A stretch of 51,709 nt of DNA from Palsa-513 sp036510225 (lineage in GTDB: Bacteria > Actinomycetota > Thermoleophilia > Solirubrobacterales > Solirubrobacteraceae), in the NCBI GenBank assembly GCA_036510225.1, contig DATCEH010000105.1, forward strand, positions 1 to 51,709, given 5' to 3'. Numbering within the stretch: position 1 is the stretch's first letter; every line of letters starts with the position of its first letter. Below, piece after piece: positions 40,026-46,511 of the stretch. Position numbers and translations under genes: made by a program. The notes beneath the pieces were generated by a model that saw nothing but the letters and a program-made list of their open reading frames with translations, searched no databases and was not told the DNA's origin.

Positions 40026-40819
40026 TACGCCTTGACGGTCTCCTTGATCGCGGCAACCCACCGCTGACGGCCGCCGGCCACCCCGGACGGGTTGCCGGAG
40101 TCGGCGGCAGGGGGGTCGAGCAGAAGCACGGAGCGCCCGTCTCGCAGGATCGGGCGCACCCAGTCACCCAGCTCGATCAGGTCGTCGGGCGCGGGCTCGA
40201 CTCCGCTCGGATCGAGCGCGACGTCCAGTGGCACCGCGGCGAGCAGCTCGCCGTAGATCTGCTCTCCCCCGACCTCCCGCATGCCCGGCATCCAGAGAAA
40301 CCGGCCGTCGTCTCCCGAGCAGTGCAGTCCGACCGCGGCGAGCGCACCGATGATGCCCCCGCCGTCACCGCCGTGTGGCGAGAGGTGGATGCCCAGGTCA
40401 TCCGCGAGCGCGCGGGCCGAGGCCTGGTTGAGCACGTCGCGCTTGGCGAGCGAGCCGAAGGCCGAGAGGCGCGCTCGCGCGTTGGAGCGCTCCCAGTCGC
40501 CGGCGCCCGTCACCGCGAGGCCCGGGTCCGAGCCTTCGGCGCCGATCCGCTCGAGGAACTCGGCCGCGGCCTTCGTGATCGCGCCGAGGGCCGCTGGGTC
40601 CGCCACTGCAAGGGCGATGCAGACGCTCGAGTTGTGCGACGTGTAGGGGATCCGCGGGTCGACGAGCAGCTGGTGTCGGGTCGCGCCGAGCGGCGAGCCG
40701 AGGCCGAGCTCGTCGATCCTCTCCACGAGCATCCGCGCCAGCCGGCCCGTGCCGGGGCTCTCGAGATTGTCGGTGTCGTCGATCCCGACGAGCACGTTGG
40801 TCGGGGCAAGGCGCGACAT
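40022..40819 (-). CDS. TiaS-like (tRNA-Ile2 agmatinylcytidine synthase-related) protein
   Basis: 265 residues from ATG 40819; an earlier ATG at 40846 is possible. LVGIDDTDNLESPGTGRLAR at the N-terminus matches the GIDDTD motif that opens archaeal TiaS and its relatives (COG1571-like). Further on, YTSHNSSVCIALAV, AVTGAGDWERSNARA and SPHGGDGGGIIGALAAVGL are glycine-rich nucleotide-binding-like segments. Bacteria use TilS, not TiaS, for tRNA-Ile2, and this protein lacks the C-terminal OB-fold and zinc ribbon of true TiaS. A different ATP-dependent role, perhaps linked to the surrounding transport genes, is more likely. The exact reaction is unknown. Confidence 0.55.
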   Translation of the reverse strand: MSRLAPTNVLVGIDDTDNLESPGTGRLARMLVERIDELGLGSPLGATRHQLLVDPRIPYTSHNSSVCIALAVADPAALGAITKAAAEFLERIGAEGSDPGLAVTGAGDWERSNARARLSAFGSLAKRDVLNQASARALADDLGIHLSPHGGDGGGIIGALAAVGLHCSGDDGRFLWMPGMREVGGEQIYGELLAAVPLDVALDPSGVEPAPDDLIELGDWVRPILRDGRSVLLLDPPAADSGNPSGVAGGRQRWVAAIKETVKAY

Positions 40820-40840
40820 TCTCGACGTCCCCACCGCAGT

Positions 40841-40846
40841 TATCAT
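40841..40846 (+). promoter_or_regulatory. -10 box of a leaderless promoter for the repeat lipoprotein
   Basis: TATCAT at 40841-40846 ends seven bases before the ATG at 40854, placing the start of transcription at the start codon. The -35 region is not recognisable. On the opposite strand the same bases read ATGATA and include TATGAT (40848-40843 read in reverse), so the divergent TiaS-like gene may use an overlapping -10 box. Confidence 0.4.
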
Positions 40847-40853
40847 AGGCACA

Positions 40854-41912
40854 ATGTATCCAAGCGCATGGCGGGCTGTGGCGAGTGTCGCTACGGTCGG
40901 ACTGCTCGCCGGAGCGCTCTCAGCCTGCTCGACGCCGCCGCTCCATCCCAACGGGAGCACGTCGGTCCCTCCCGCGGGTCAATCGCCCGCGCGCGTGGTG
41001 GCCGCCGTCACCCTCCGCGGGCCGGCCGCGCCGGCCGCGACCGTGGCCGCTCCGGCGCTCTGCGCAGCGGGAGCGACGCTCTCCGGCGGGGGGGTCTCGA
41101 CAACCCTGATCGGCGGCGGCCGACCGCCGTCGAGCCTGCACGCCGACGGCACGCTGCCGGCGGGAGCGGACGCGAAGCCGCTGACGAGCTCGGGCGCGCG
41201 GGCGGCGGGCTGGATCGGGTTGGGGGCCACCGGGGGCCAACTCGTGCTCGGCGGCGTGACGACCTCCTACGCGATCTGCCTCGGCGGGAGCCCGCTCGGG
41301 ACGCCCACGATCGTCGTGGCGACGCTCCCCGGCCCGGCGGTGGCGACGACCACCGTCCGACCGACCGCCGTCTGCCCCGCCGGTGACCGCGTGATTGGCG
41401 GCGGCGGCCTCGCGAGCGTGACCAAGGGATCCGCCTCGCCAAGCCTGCACCTGATCGGGAGCTTCCCCAGCGACGCCGCCGGAGTTACGGCGGTGGCCGG
41501 CTCGACCGATCCCACCGCATGGAGTGCCGTCGCCGACGCCGGCGGGCGGACGGGCTCGGGCGTCGAGACCACGGCCTTTGCGATCTGCGGCTCCGCGAAG
41601 CGCGGCCACACCCAGGTCGCCGTGACAAGCGTCCCCGGGCCGCTGCCGGCGAGTGCCGCGACAACGGCGACGGCCAGCTGTCCGGGCTCCGACGAGCTGA
41701 TCTCCGGGGGCGCGAGCACCGGTCCGCAGTCCGGCTCGCCCCAGCAGGGACTTCATCTGACGGGCAGCTTCCCGGCCGACGCGGCCGGCGTCGGCGTCGG
41801 CTTCTCGCCCTCGTCCGCCGCGATCAACTCATGGACCGCGCGCTCCGAATCCGGTGGCCAGGGCTCCCCGGGTGGGACGATGACGACGGCTTTCGCGGTC
41901 TGCCTGAAGTGA
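40854..41912 (+). CDS. Lipoprotein with three repeated Cys-containing modules
   Basis: 352 residues. Short signal with lipobox LSAC (Cys25). The mature protein has three roughly 105-residue repeats. Each begins with a Val/Ala/Pro strand (VVAAVTLRGPAAPAATVAAP), continues with a CxxGxxLxxGG loop, LHxxGSFPxDAAG, W-x-A, and ends T(T/S)xAICx. The spaced cysteines suggest one disulfide per module. I do not recognise the family; trimeric repeats in a lipid-anchored protein suggest a binding scaffold. It opens the operon that continues with the glycine-rich lipoprotein, membrane-anchored glycine-rich protein, proton channel and DUF2149 genes, so it likely works with them. Confidence 0.65.
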   Translation: MYPSAWRAVASVATVGLLAGALSACSTPPLHPNGSTSVPPAGQSPARVVAAVTLRGPAAPAATVAAPALCAAGATLSGGGVSTTLIGGGRPPSSLHADGTLPAGADAKPLTSSGARAAGWIGLGATGGQLVLGGVTTSYAICLGGSPLGTPTIVVATLPGPAVATTTVRPTAVCPAGDRVIGGGGLASVTKGSASPSLHLIGSFPSDAAGVTAVAGSTDPTAWSAVADAGGRTGSGVETTAFAICGSAKRGHTQVAVTSVPGPLPASAATTATASCPGSDELISGGASTGPQSGSPQQGLHLTGSFPADAAGVGVGFSPSSAAINSWTARSESGGQGSPGGTMTTAFAVCLK

Positions 41913-41919
41913 CGCGCTC

Positions 41920-43194
41920 GTGAGCCGGCTGGCGGTTGCGGCGGGGTTCTCCCTGGCCTGTCTGGGCGTCGCGGCCTGCTCGGGCACCGGCACGTCGTCC
42001 TCGCCGCGCGCCGTTGGGCCGCCGAAGCCCTCAACGCAGGCAGCGCCAGCGCCGCCAACCGCGACCGCCGCACCGCCGACGGTCCCGCGCCGCGCCTGCG
42101 GCTCGACCGGGACCCTCTCTGGAGCCGCCGCGTATGCATGCACCTACCGAACGCCCGGCTCCGACGTCTTCACAGTTCCCGCCGGCGTGACGCGGGCCGC
42201 CATCGACGTGATCGGCGCAGCCGGCGGCCGCTACTTCACCGCCGGCGACGCCGCCCACGGCGGTTCGCCGGCCGGTGACATCACCGGGCTCCCGGGTGGC
42301 GCAGGGGCCGAGCTCACAGCGACGCTGGCCGTCGTCCCGGGCGAGGTGCTCGAGATCGACGTCGCCGGAAGGGGCGCCGACGGGACCGCGGCCAGCCGCT
42401 CGGGCGGCATGGACGGCGGCCCCTCCGGCGGGCGGGGAGCCCACGGTGGATTCGGCGGCTCGGATCGCGGCATCAGGGGCGGCCTTGGAGACGCCGGCGG
42501 GGCCGCCGGCGGGACGGCGTTCAACGGTGGCAACGGCTCCGGCGGCGGCGGCTCCTCGGACGTCAGGGCGGCGGTCACCGGGTGCGCGGCGCTGAGCTGC
42601 CCGCCCGGCGCTCGACTCCTGGTTGCGGCCGGGGGTGGTGGTGACGGCGGCGGCGGGGGCCAGGGCAACGCCGTGGGCGGTGCGGGTGGTGACGGAGGCC
42701 GTCCCGCCGGCGCGCCGGGGGGAGCCGCGGTCGACGGCGGCAACGCCGGCGTATCCGGCCAGGGCGGGACGCTCACGTCCGGAGGTGCTGCCGGGCGCAA
42801 CGCCGCCCGCCACGCAGCGAACGCGCGGGCGAACGACCCGCGGAGCGGCGGTGACGGCGCCGCGGGCGTGCTCGGCGCAGGAGGAGTCGGCGGTGCCGGC
42901 AACCTGCCGTGCACCGACCCGAGTCTTGGCGGCCAGTGCAGCGCCGACGCGAAGACCTCCGGCGGTGGTGCGGGTGGCGGGGGTGGAGGCGGTCTGTTCG
43001 GCGGAGGCGGCGGCAGCGGTGGGGGCGGCTCATTCGGCGGTGGCGGCGGCGGCGGCGGCGGCGGTGGCGGCGGCGCGAGCTTCGCCGCCGGATCGGCGAC
43101 CGGCGTCGGATTCCAGGCGGGTCCCAACGCCGGCGCCGTGAACCACGGCGACGGACAGGTGACCGTGAAATGGACGGCGCGGCGGTCCACGTGA
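41920..43194 (+). CDS. Glycine-rich domain lipoprotein
   Basis: 424 residues from GTG 41920, eight bases after the previous stop. Lipobox VAAC (Cys20), then a Pro/Ala/Thr spacer. The rest is a single glycine-rich domain of the PF12810-like type: CGSTGTLSG...CTYRT cap, SDVFTVPAGVTRA, GGRYFTAGDAAHGGSPAGDITG, ASRSGGMDGGPSGG, GGNGSGGGGSSDVR, the CAALSC pair, NLPCTDPSLGGQC, and a long Gly tract closing with GDGQVTVKW. Unlike its relatives it carries no FN3, Ig or propeller module, so it may be the minimal lipid-anchored form of the family. Its stop overlaps the next start (GTGA). Confidence 0.75.
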   Translation: MSRLAVAAGFSLACLGVAACSGTGTSSSPRAVGPPKPSTQAAPAPPTATAAPPTVPRRACGSTGTLSGAAAYACTYRTPGSDVFTVPAGVTRAAIDVIGAAGGRYFTAGDAAHGGSPAGDITGLPGGAGAELTATLAVVPGEVLEIDVAGRGADGTAASRSGGMDGGPSGGRGAHGGFGGSDRGIRGGLGDAGGAAGGTAFNGGNGSGGGGSSDVRAAVTGCAALSCPPGARLLVAAGGGGDGGGGGQGNAVGGAGGDGGRPAGAPGGAAVDGGNAGVSGQGGTLTSGGAAGRNAARHAANARANDPRSGGDGAAGVLGAGGVGGAGNLPCTDPSLGGQCSADAKTSGGGAGGGGGGGLFGGGGGSGGGGSFGGGGGGGGGGGGGASFAAGSATGVGFQAGPNAGAVNHGDGQVTVKWTARRST

Positions 43195-45368
43195 GGCGCC
43201 GCTTGGGCATCGCCGGCGCCGGCCTCCTCGGAGCCGCCGTCATGGTGGTTCTGATTGCCGGTGCGGGTGCGGGTGCCGGTGCCGGGGGCGAGGCGCTCGC
43301 CGCGACGAGCAGCTGCGGCTCGACGGGCGTCCTCTCGGGCGCGGCGACGCTGGTCTGCACCTACGCGGCCGTTGGCTCCGACACCTTCACCGTGCCGGCC
43401 GGGGTGACGCGTCTGGACTTCTCGGTCGTCGGTGCCGCCGGCGGGCATTACTTCATCGACGGGGATGCCCAGCACGCGGATCCCGGAGGCGCGATCACCG
43501 GGCGCTCAGGCGGCGCCGGTGGCGCGGTGTCGGCGTCGCTGAGCGTGAGCGCCGGGCAGGTGATCCAGGTCGATGTCGCCGGGCGGGGCGTGAACAGCAC
43601 CGCGGCGAGCCGCTCGGGTGGCATGCAGAACGGTCCGAAGGGAGGCCAGGGGGCCTTCGGCGGCTTCGGAGGCTCGAACGGCGGCGTGGCCGGAGGTCCG
43701 GGGGACGCCGGCGGCGGTAACGGCGGGAGTGCCCCGACCAACGGCGGCAACGGATCCGGCGGCGGCGGGGCCTCTGACGTGCGCGTCGCCGCGGCTGGCT
43801 GCGCCGCGCTGACCTGCGCGCTCGCCGACCGGGTCCTCGTCGGCGCCGGCGGGGGCGGGGCCGGCGGAATCGGCGGACAGGGCACCAACGCGACCGGTGC
43901 CTTCGGTGGTGTCGGCGGCGCGGACAACACGAGCTGTCCGCGGACGAAGGGCGGCGATCCGGTGAATAATCCGGGCTACGGCTGCGGCGGCTTCCCCGAC
44001 GGCGGAAATCCGGCGGCTTCGGGCTTCGCAGCGAGCGCCACCGCGGGCGGCGCCGCCGGCCTCAATCCCGGCCGGCACGCGAGTGGGGCGAACCTTGGCG
44101 ATCCTCGCTACGGCGGGGACGGATCGGTCGGAACGCAGGGATCGGGTGGGGTCGGGGGCGTCGGCAACACGTTGTGCACCGATCCGACCTTCGGAGGGCA
44201 GTGCGGGACGTTGGCGACGGCATCGGGCGGTGGTGCCGGCGGCGGCGGCGGGGCCGGACTTTATGGCGGCGGAGGAGCGAGCGGCGGCGGCGGAACAGCG
44301 GGCGGCGGCGGCGGGGCCGGCGGGGGTGGGGGTGGAGGCAGCAGCTTCGCGGCCACCGTTGCGACCAATGTCGCGCTGACCCCGGACGCGAACTGCGATT
44401 CGACCTCGCGGGCAGCCTGCAGCCCGACGATCAACGGCGGCAACGGCCAGGTCACCGTCACCTGGACGCCCCCGGCCCCGGCCGCGCCCGGCCTCTCGAC
44501 GACCGCTCCCGCAGGCGCCGTGCTCGGCGCCCAGAGCGCGGCGACGGCCACCCTGTCGGGTGGGTCGAAGCCGACCGGCGCGATCACGTTCCACCTCTAC
44601 GGGCCCGGCGACACCTCCTGCCAGACGCCGGTCGCCGCGTCGACGGCGACGGTCACCGGAGACGGTGCCTATCAGGCGACCGCGGCCACCGTCACTGCCA
44701 CCGGCACGTACCGCTGGGTGGCCGGCTACGGCGGTGATTCGGCGAACGCCGCGGTGGTCGGGACGTGCGCCGACGCCGCGCTCGTCCTCGTCGCCTCCGG
44801 AGCGCCGACCCTCGGCACGAACCCCGGTGGCCCGACGACGACCACGTCTGCCGCAGGCACGACCGGGAACGGCGGCCCGCCGAGCACCGGTGGAGGCGGC
44901 CGCGGCTCGCCCGGCACCGGTTCGACCGGACCTCGCGGCAACGGTGGGAGCGGTGGCGCGGGCGGCGGTTCGCCGCTCTCGGGCTCGGGATCCCCGAGCA
45001 CGACGGGTCACAGCGCCCCGGCTGTGCGGTCGGCCGCTGCGCCCGCTTCTGGTCGCCCAACGAGCGCGAAGCCCGGGGCCGGCCCGTCCGCGGTCCGCTC
45101 GCCGCCCGCCGGCCACGGCTCGCCGACGGCGGCGACCCTTTCCGGAGTGGTGATCGACCCGCCGACCGGCGCGGCGGCCGGCGGAGCGACGGCCGCGAGC
45201 CCGCTCTCGACGCTCCAGCTGACGAGCGACCCCTCAGGCGACGACGCGGTTGCCGGCAGCTCCGTGGGCTGGCTGGGCGGCGGGCTGCTGCTCGTGCTGC
45301 TCGTGCTCGGCGTCCTGCTCGAGCTCGACTTCCCCTTCCTGCGACGAACAGAGGCCGGAACCCCATGA
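43191..45368 (+). CDS. Glycine-rich surface protein with C-terminal membrane anchor
   Basis: 725 residues from GTG 43191, overlapping the previous stop. N-terminal hydrophobic signal (GLLGAAVMVVLIAGAG). A glycine-rich domain follows (CGSTGVLSG...CTYAA cap, GGHYFIDGDAQHADPGG, ASRSGGMQNGPKGG), then an Ig-like domain (ATLSGGSKPTGAITFHLYGPGDTSC). A 200-residue Gly/Ser/Thr/Pro stalk leads to a final membrane helix (GWLGGGLLLVLLVLGVLLELDF) and a short basic tail. This is the only member in the window with a transmembrane C-terminus. Its stop overlaps the start of the TolQ-like gene (ATGA). Physical contact between its membrane helix and the proton channel is therefore plausible, by analogy with TonB or TolA. 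Confidence 0.75.
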   Translation: MRRRLGIAGAGLLGAAVMVVLIAGAGAGAGAGGEALAATSSCGSTGVLSGAATLVCTYAAVGSDTFTVPAGVTRLDFSVVGAAGGHYFIDGDAQHADPGGAITGRSGGAGGAVSASLSVSAGQVIQVDVAGRGVNSTAASRSGGMQNGPKGGQGAFGGFGGSNGGVAGGPGDAGGGNGGSAPTNGGNGSGGGGASDVRVAAAGCAALTCALADRVLVGAGGGGAGGIGGQGTNATGAFGGVGGADNTSCPRTKGGDPVNNPGYGCGGFPDGGNPAASGFAASATAGGAAGLNPGRHASGANLGDPRYGGDGSVGTQGSGGVGGVGNTLCTDPTFGGQCGTLATASGGGAGGGGGAGLYGGGGASGGGGTAGGGGGAGGGGGGGSSFAATVATNVALTPDANCDSTSRAACSPTINGGNGQVTVTWTPPAPAAPGLSTTAPAGAVLGAQSAATATLSGGSKPTGAITFHLYGPGDTSCQTPVAASTATVTGDGAYQATAATVTATGTYRWVAGYGGDSANAAVVGTCADAALVLVASGAPTLGTNPGGPTTTTSAAGTTGNGGPPSTGGGGRGSPGTGSTGPRGNGGSGGAGGGSPLSGSGSPSTTGHSAPAVRSAAAPASGRPTSAKPGAGPSAVRSPPAGHGSPTAATLSGVVIDPPTGAAAGGATAASPLSTLQLTSDPSGDDAVAGSSVGWLGGGLLLVLLVLGVLLELDFPFLRRTEAGTP

Positions 45369-46054
45369 TCGACCACCCCACGATGACGATTCCGCTCGCC
45401 TCGCTCGAGAACTTCGTCTTCCACATCTCGAACACGCTCCGCGTGCCGGTCCTCGTCGGCGCCGTGCTGGCGCTGGCCTGGGTCCTCGTCGAGCTCGGCT
45501 CGCTCGTCGTCGAGCTCGTCCGCCGGCGGGGTCGCAACCCGGTGCTCGTCGCCCGCGCGACCGGCGCGGCCCGCGAGGCCCTGCTCAGCGGCGATCGCCC
45601 GCTCGCGACCCGTCACCTCACTGGCCTGGCCTCCAGTCGGGCGATGCAGACGGTCTTCGTGCGGATCCTCGCCGCCGTCGCCAACTCACCGGTCGACGCG
45701 AACCTCGTCGCGATCAACCTCGCCGACTTCGATCTCGGCTCGCTGCGCCGCCTCGAGCGCACGCGGCTGCTCGTCCGCGCCGGCCCGGCACTCGGGCTGA
45801 TGGGCACGCTGATCCCGCTCTCGCCCGCGCTGAGCGCGCTCGCCGGAGGCGACCTGGCCGAGCTGACCGCGAAGCTCAGGATCGCCTTCAGCGTCACGGT
45901 GGTCGGTCTCCTCGTCGGCATGCTGGCGTTCGGGATCTCACTCGTCCGCGACCGCATGTACGCGCAGGATCTCTCGGTCGTCGAGTTCGTGACGGCGCAG
46001 CTCGAGACGGTCGGGCAGCCCGACCCTGAGCCCGACCCGGAGCCGGCCCGATGA
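45365..46054 (+). CDS. TolQ/ExbB/MotA-family proton channel protein, copy 2
   Basis: 229 residues. It aligns over its full length with the protein at 10224: NTLRVPVLVGAVLALAWVLVEL (helix 1), ADFDLGSLRRLERTR, then AGPALGLMGTLIPLSPAL (MotA/TolQ/ExbB signature, 139-156) and AFSVTVVGLLVGMLAFGISL (helix 3), ending with an acidic, Pro-rich tail. It overlaps the anchored glycine-rich gene upstream and the DUF2149 gene downstream (ATGA at both ends), so the stoichiometry of the three products is probably set by coupled translation. Inferred role: proton-driven stator that powers the surface proteins encoded upstream. Confidence 0.85.
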   Translation: MIDHPTMTIPLASLENFVFHISNTLRVPVLVGAVLALAWVLVELGSLVVELVRRRGRNPVLVARATGAAREALLSGDRPLATRHLTGLASSRAMQTVFVRILAAVANSPVDANLVAINLADFDLGSLRRLERTRLLVRAGPALGLMGTLIPLSPALSALAGGDLAELTAKLRIAFSVTVVGLLVGMLAFGISLVRDRMYAQDLSVVEFVTAQLETVGQPDPEPDPEPAR

Positions 46055-46374
46055 CCGACGTCCGCCGACGCGCCCAGCCGCACGCCGACCGGGCCGGAGA
46101 TCCGCTCGACGGCCTGGTCAACATGTTCGACCTCGGGATCGTCCTCGCCGTCGCCTTCCTGATCGCCGGGATCGGGATCAGCCAGCTCGTCGCCAAGCGC
46201 GGAGCGAGCGCCGACAAGACGAACGGCGCGTCGTCTGTCGTCGTCGGCAAGAACCAGCAGCTGCTGCCGCTCAAGCCGGGTGACCGACGCGTCCCGGTGA
46301 GCGGTGGCGCGACGAGCATCGGGCAGGTCTACCGGCTTCCGAGCGGTGAGCTCGTGTACGTGACGAAGCGCTGA
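46051..46374 (+). CDS. DUF2149 family protein, probable ExbD/TolR-like partner, copy 2
   Basis: 107 residues. The segment DPLDGLVNMFDLGIVLAVAF is identical to that of copy 1 at 10933, including Asp27 at the membrane boundary. The extracytoplasmic parts differ more (QLLPLKPGDRRVPVSGG, VYRLPSGELVYV). Perfect conservation of the membrane part with divergence of the outer part fits a shared motor mechanism with different outer partners. Overlap with the channel gene is ATGA. The operon appears to end here; the next gene has its own promoter at 46418. Confidence 0.8.
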   Translation: MTDVRRRAQPHADRAGDPLDGLVNMFDLGIVLAVAFLIAGIGISQLVAKRGASADKTNGASSVVVGKNQQLLPLKPGDRRVPVSGGATSIGQVYRLPSGELVYVTKR

Positions 46375-46417
46375 GGCGTCGACTTCCCCGCTCGATCGAG
46401 GCTGCCCACCCTGCGAC

Positions 46418-46447
46418 TTGACAGGCCGGTCCGCGGATCAATAGTTT
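46418..46447 (+). promoter_or_regulatory. Promoter of the glycine-rich/FN3 protein gene
   Basis: TTGACA at 46418-46423, 18-base spacer, TAGTTT at 46442-46447. An A/T-rich stretch follows. The perfect palindrome TGCCTAGGCA at 46462-46471 lies in the early transcribed region and may be an operator. Confidence 0.6.
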
Positions 46448-46511
46448 ATAAGTAGATAGAATGCCTAGGCAAAATGCGTCCGCGCCTCGAACCCTCGAAC
46501 TTGGAGCTGAA

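Noticed and set aside
46461..46511. ATG 46461 as start of the glycine-rich/FN3 gene
   Set aside because: Kept as an alternative only: it lacks a ribosome site, while GTG 46512 has one and gives a better signal peptide.
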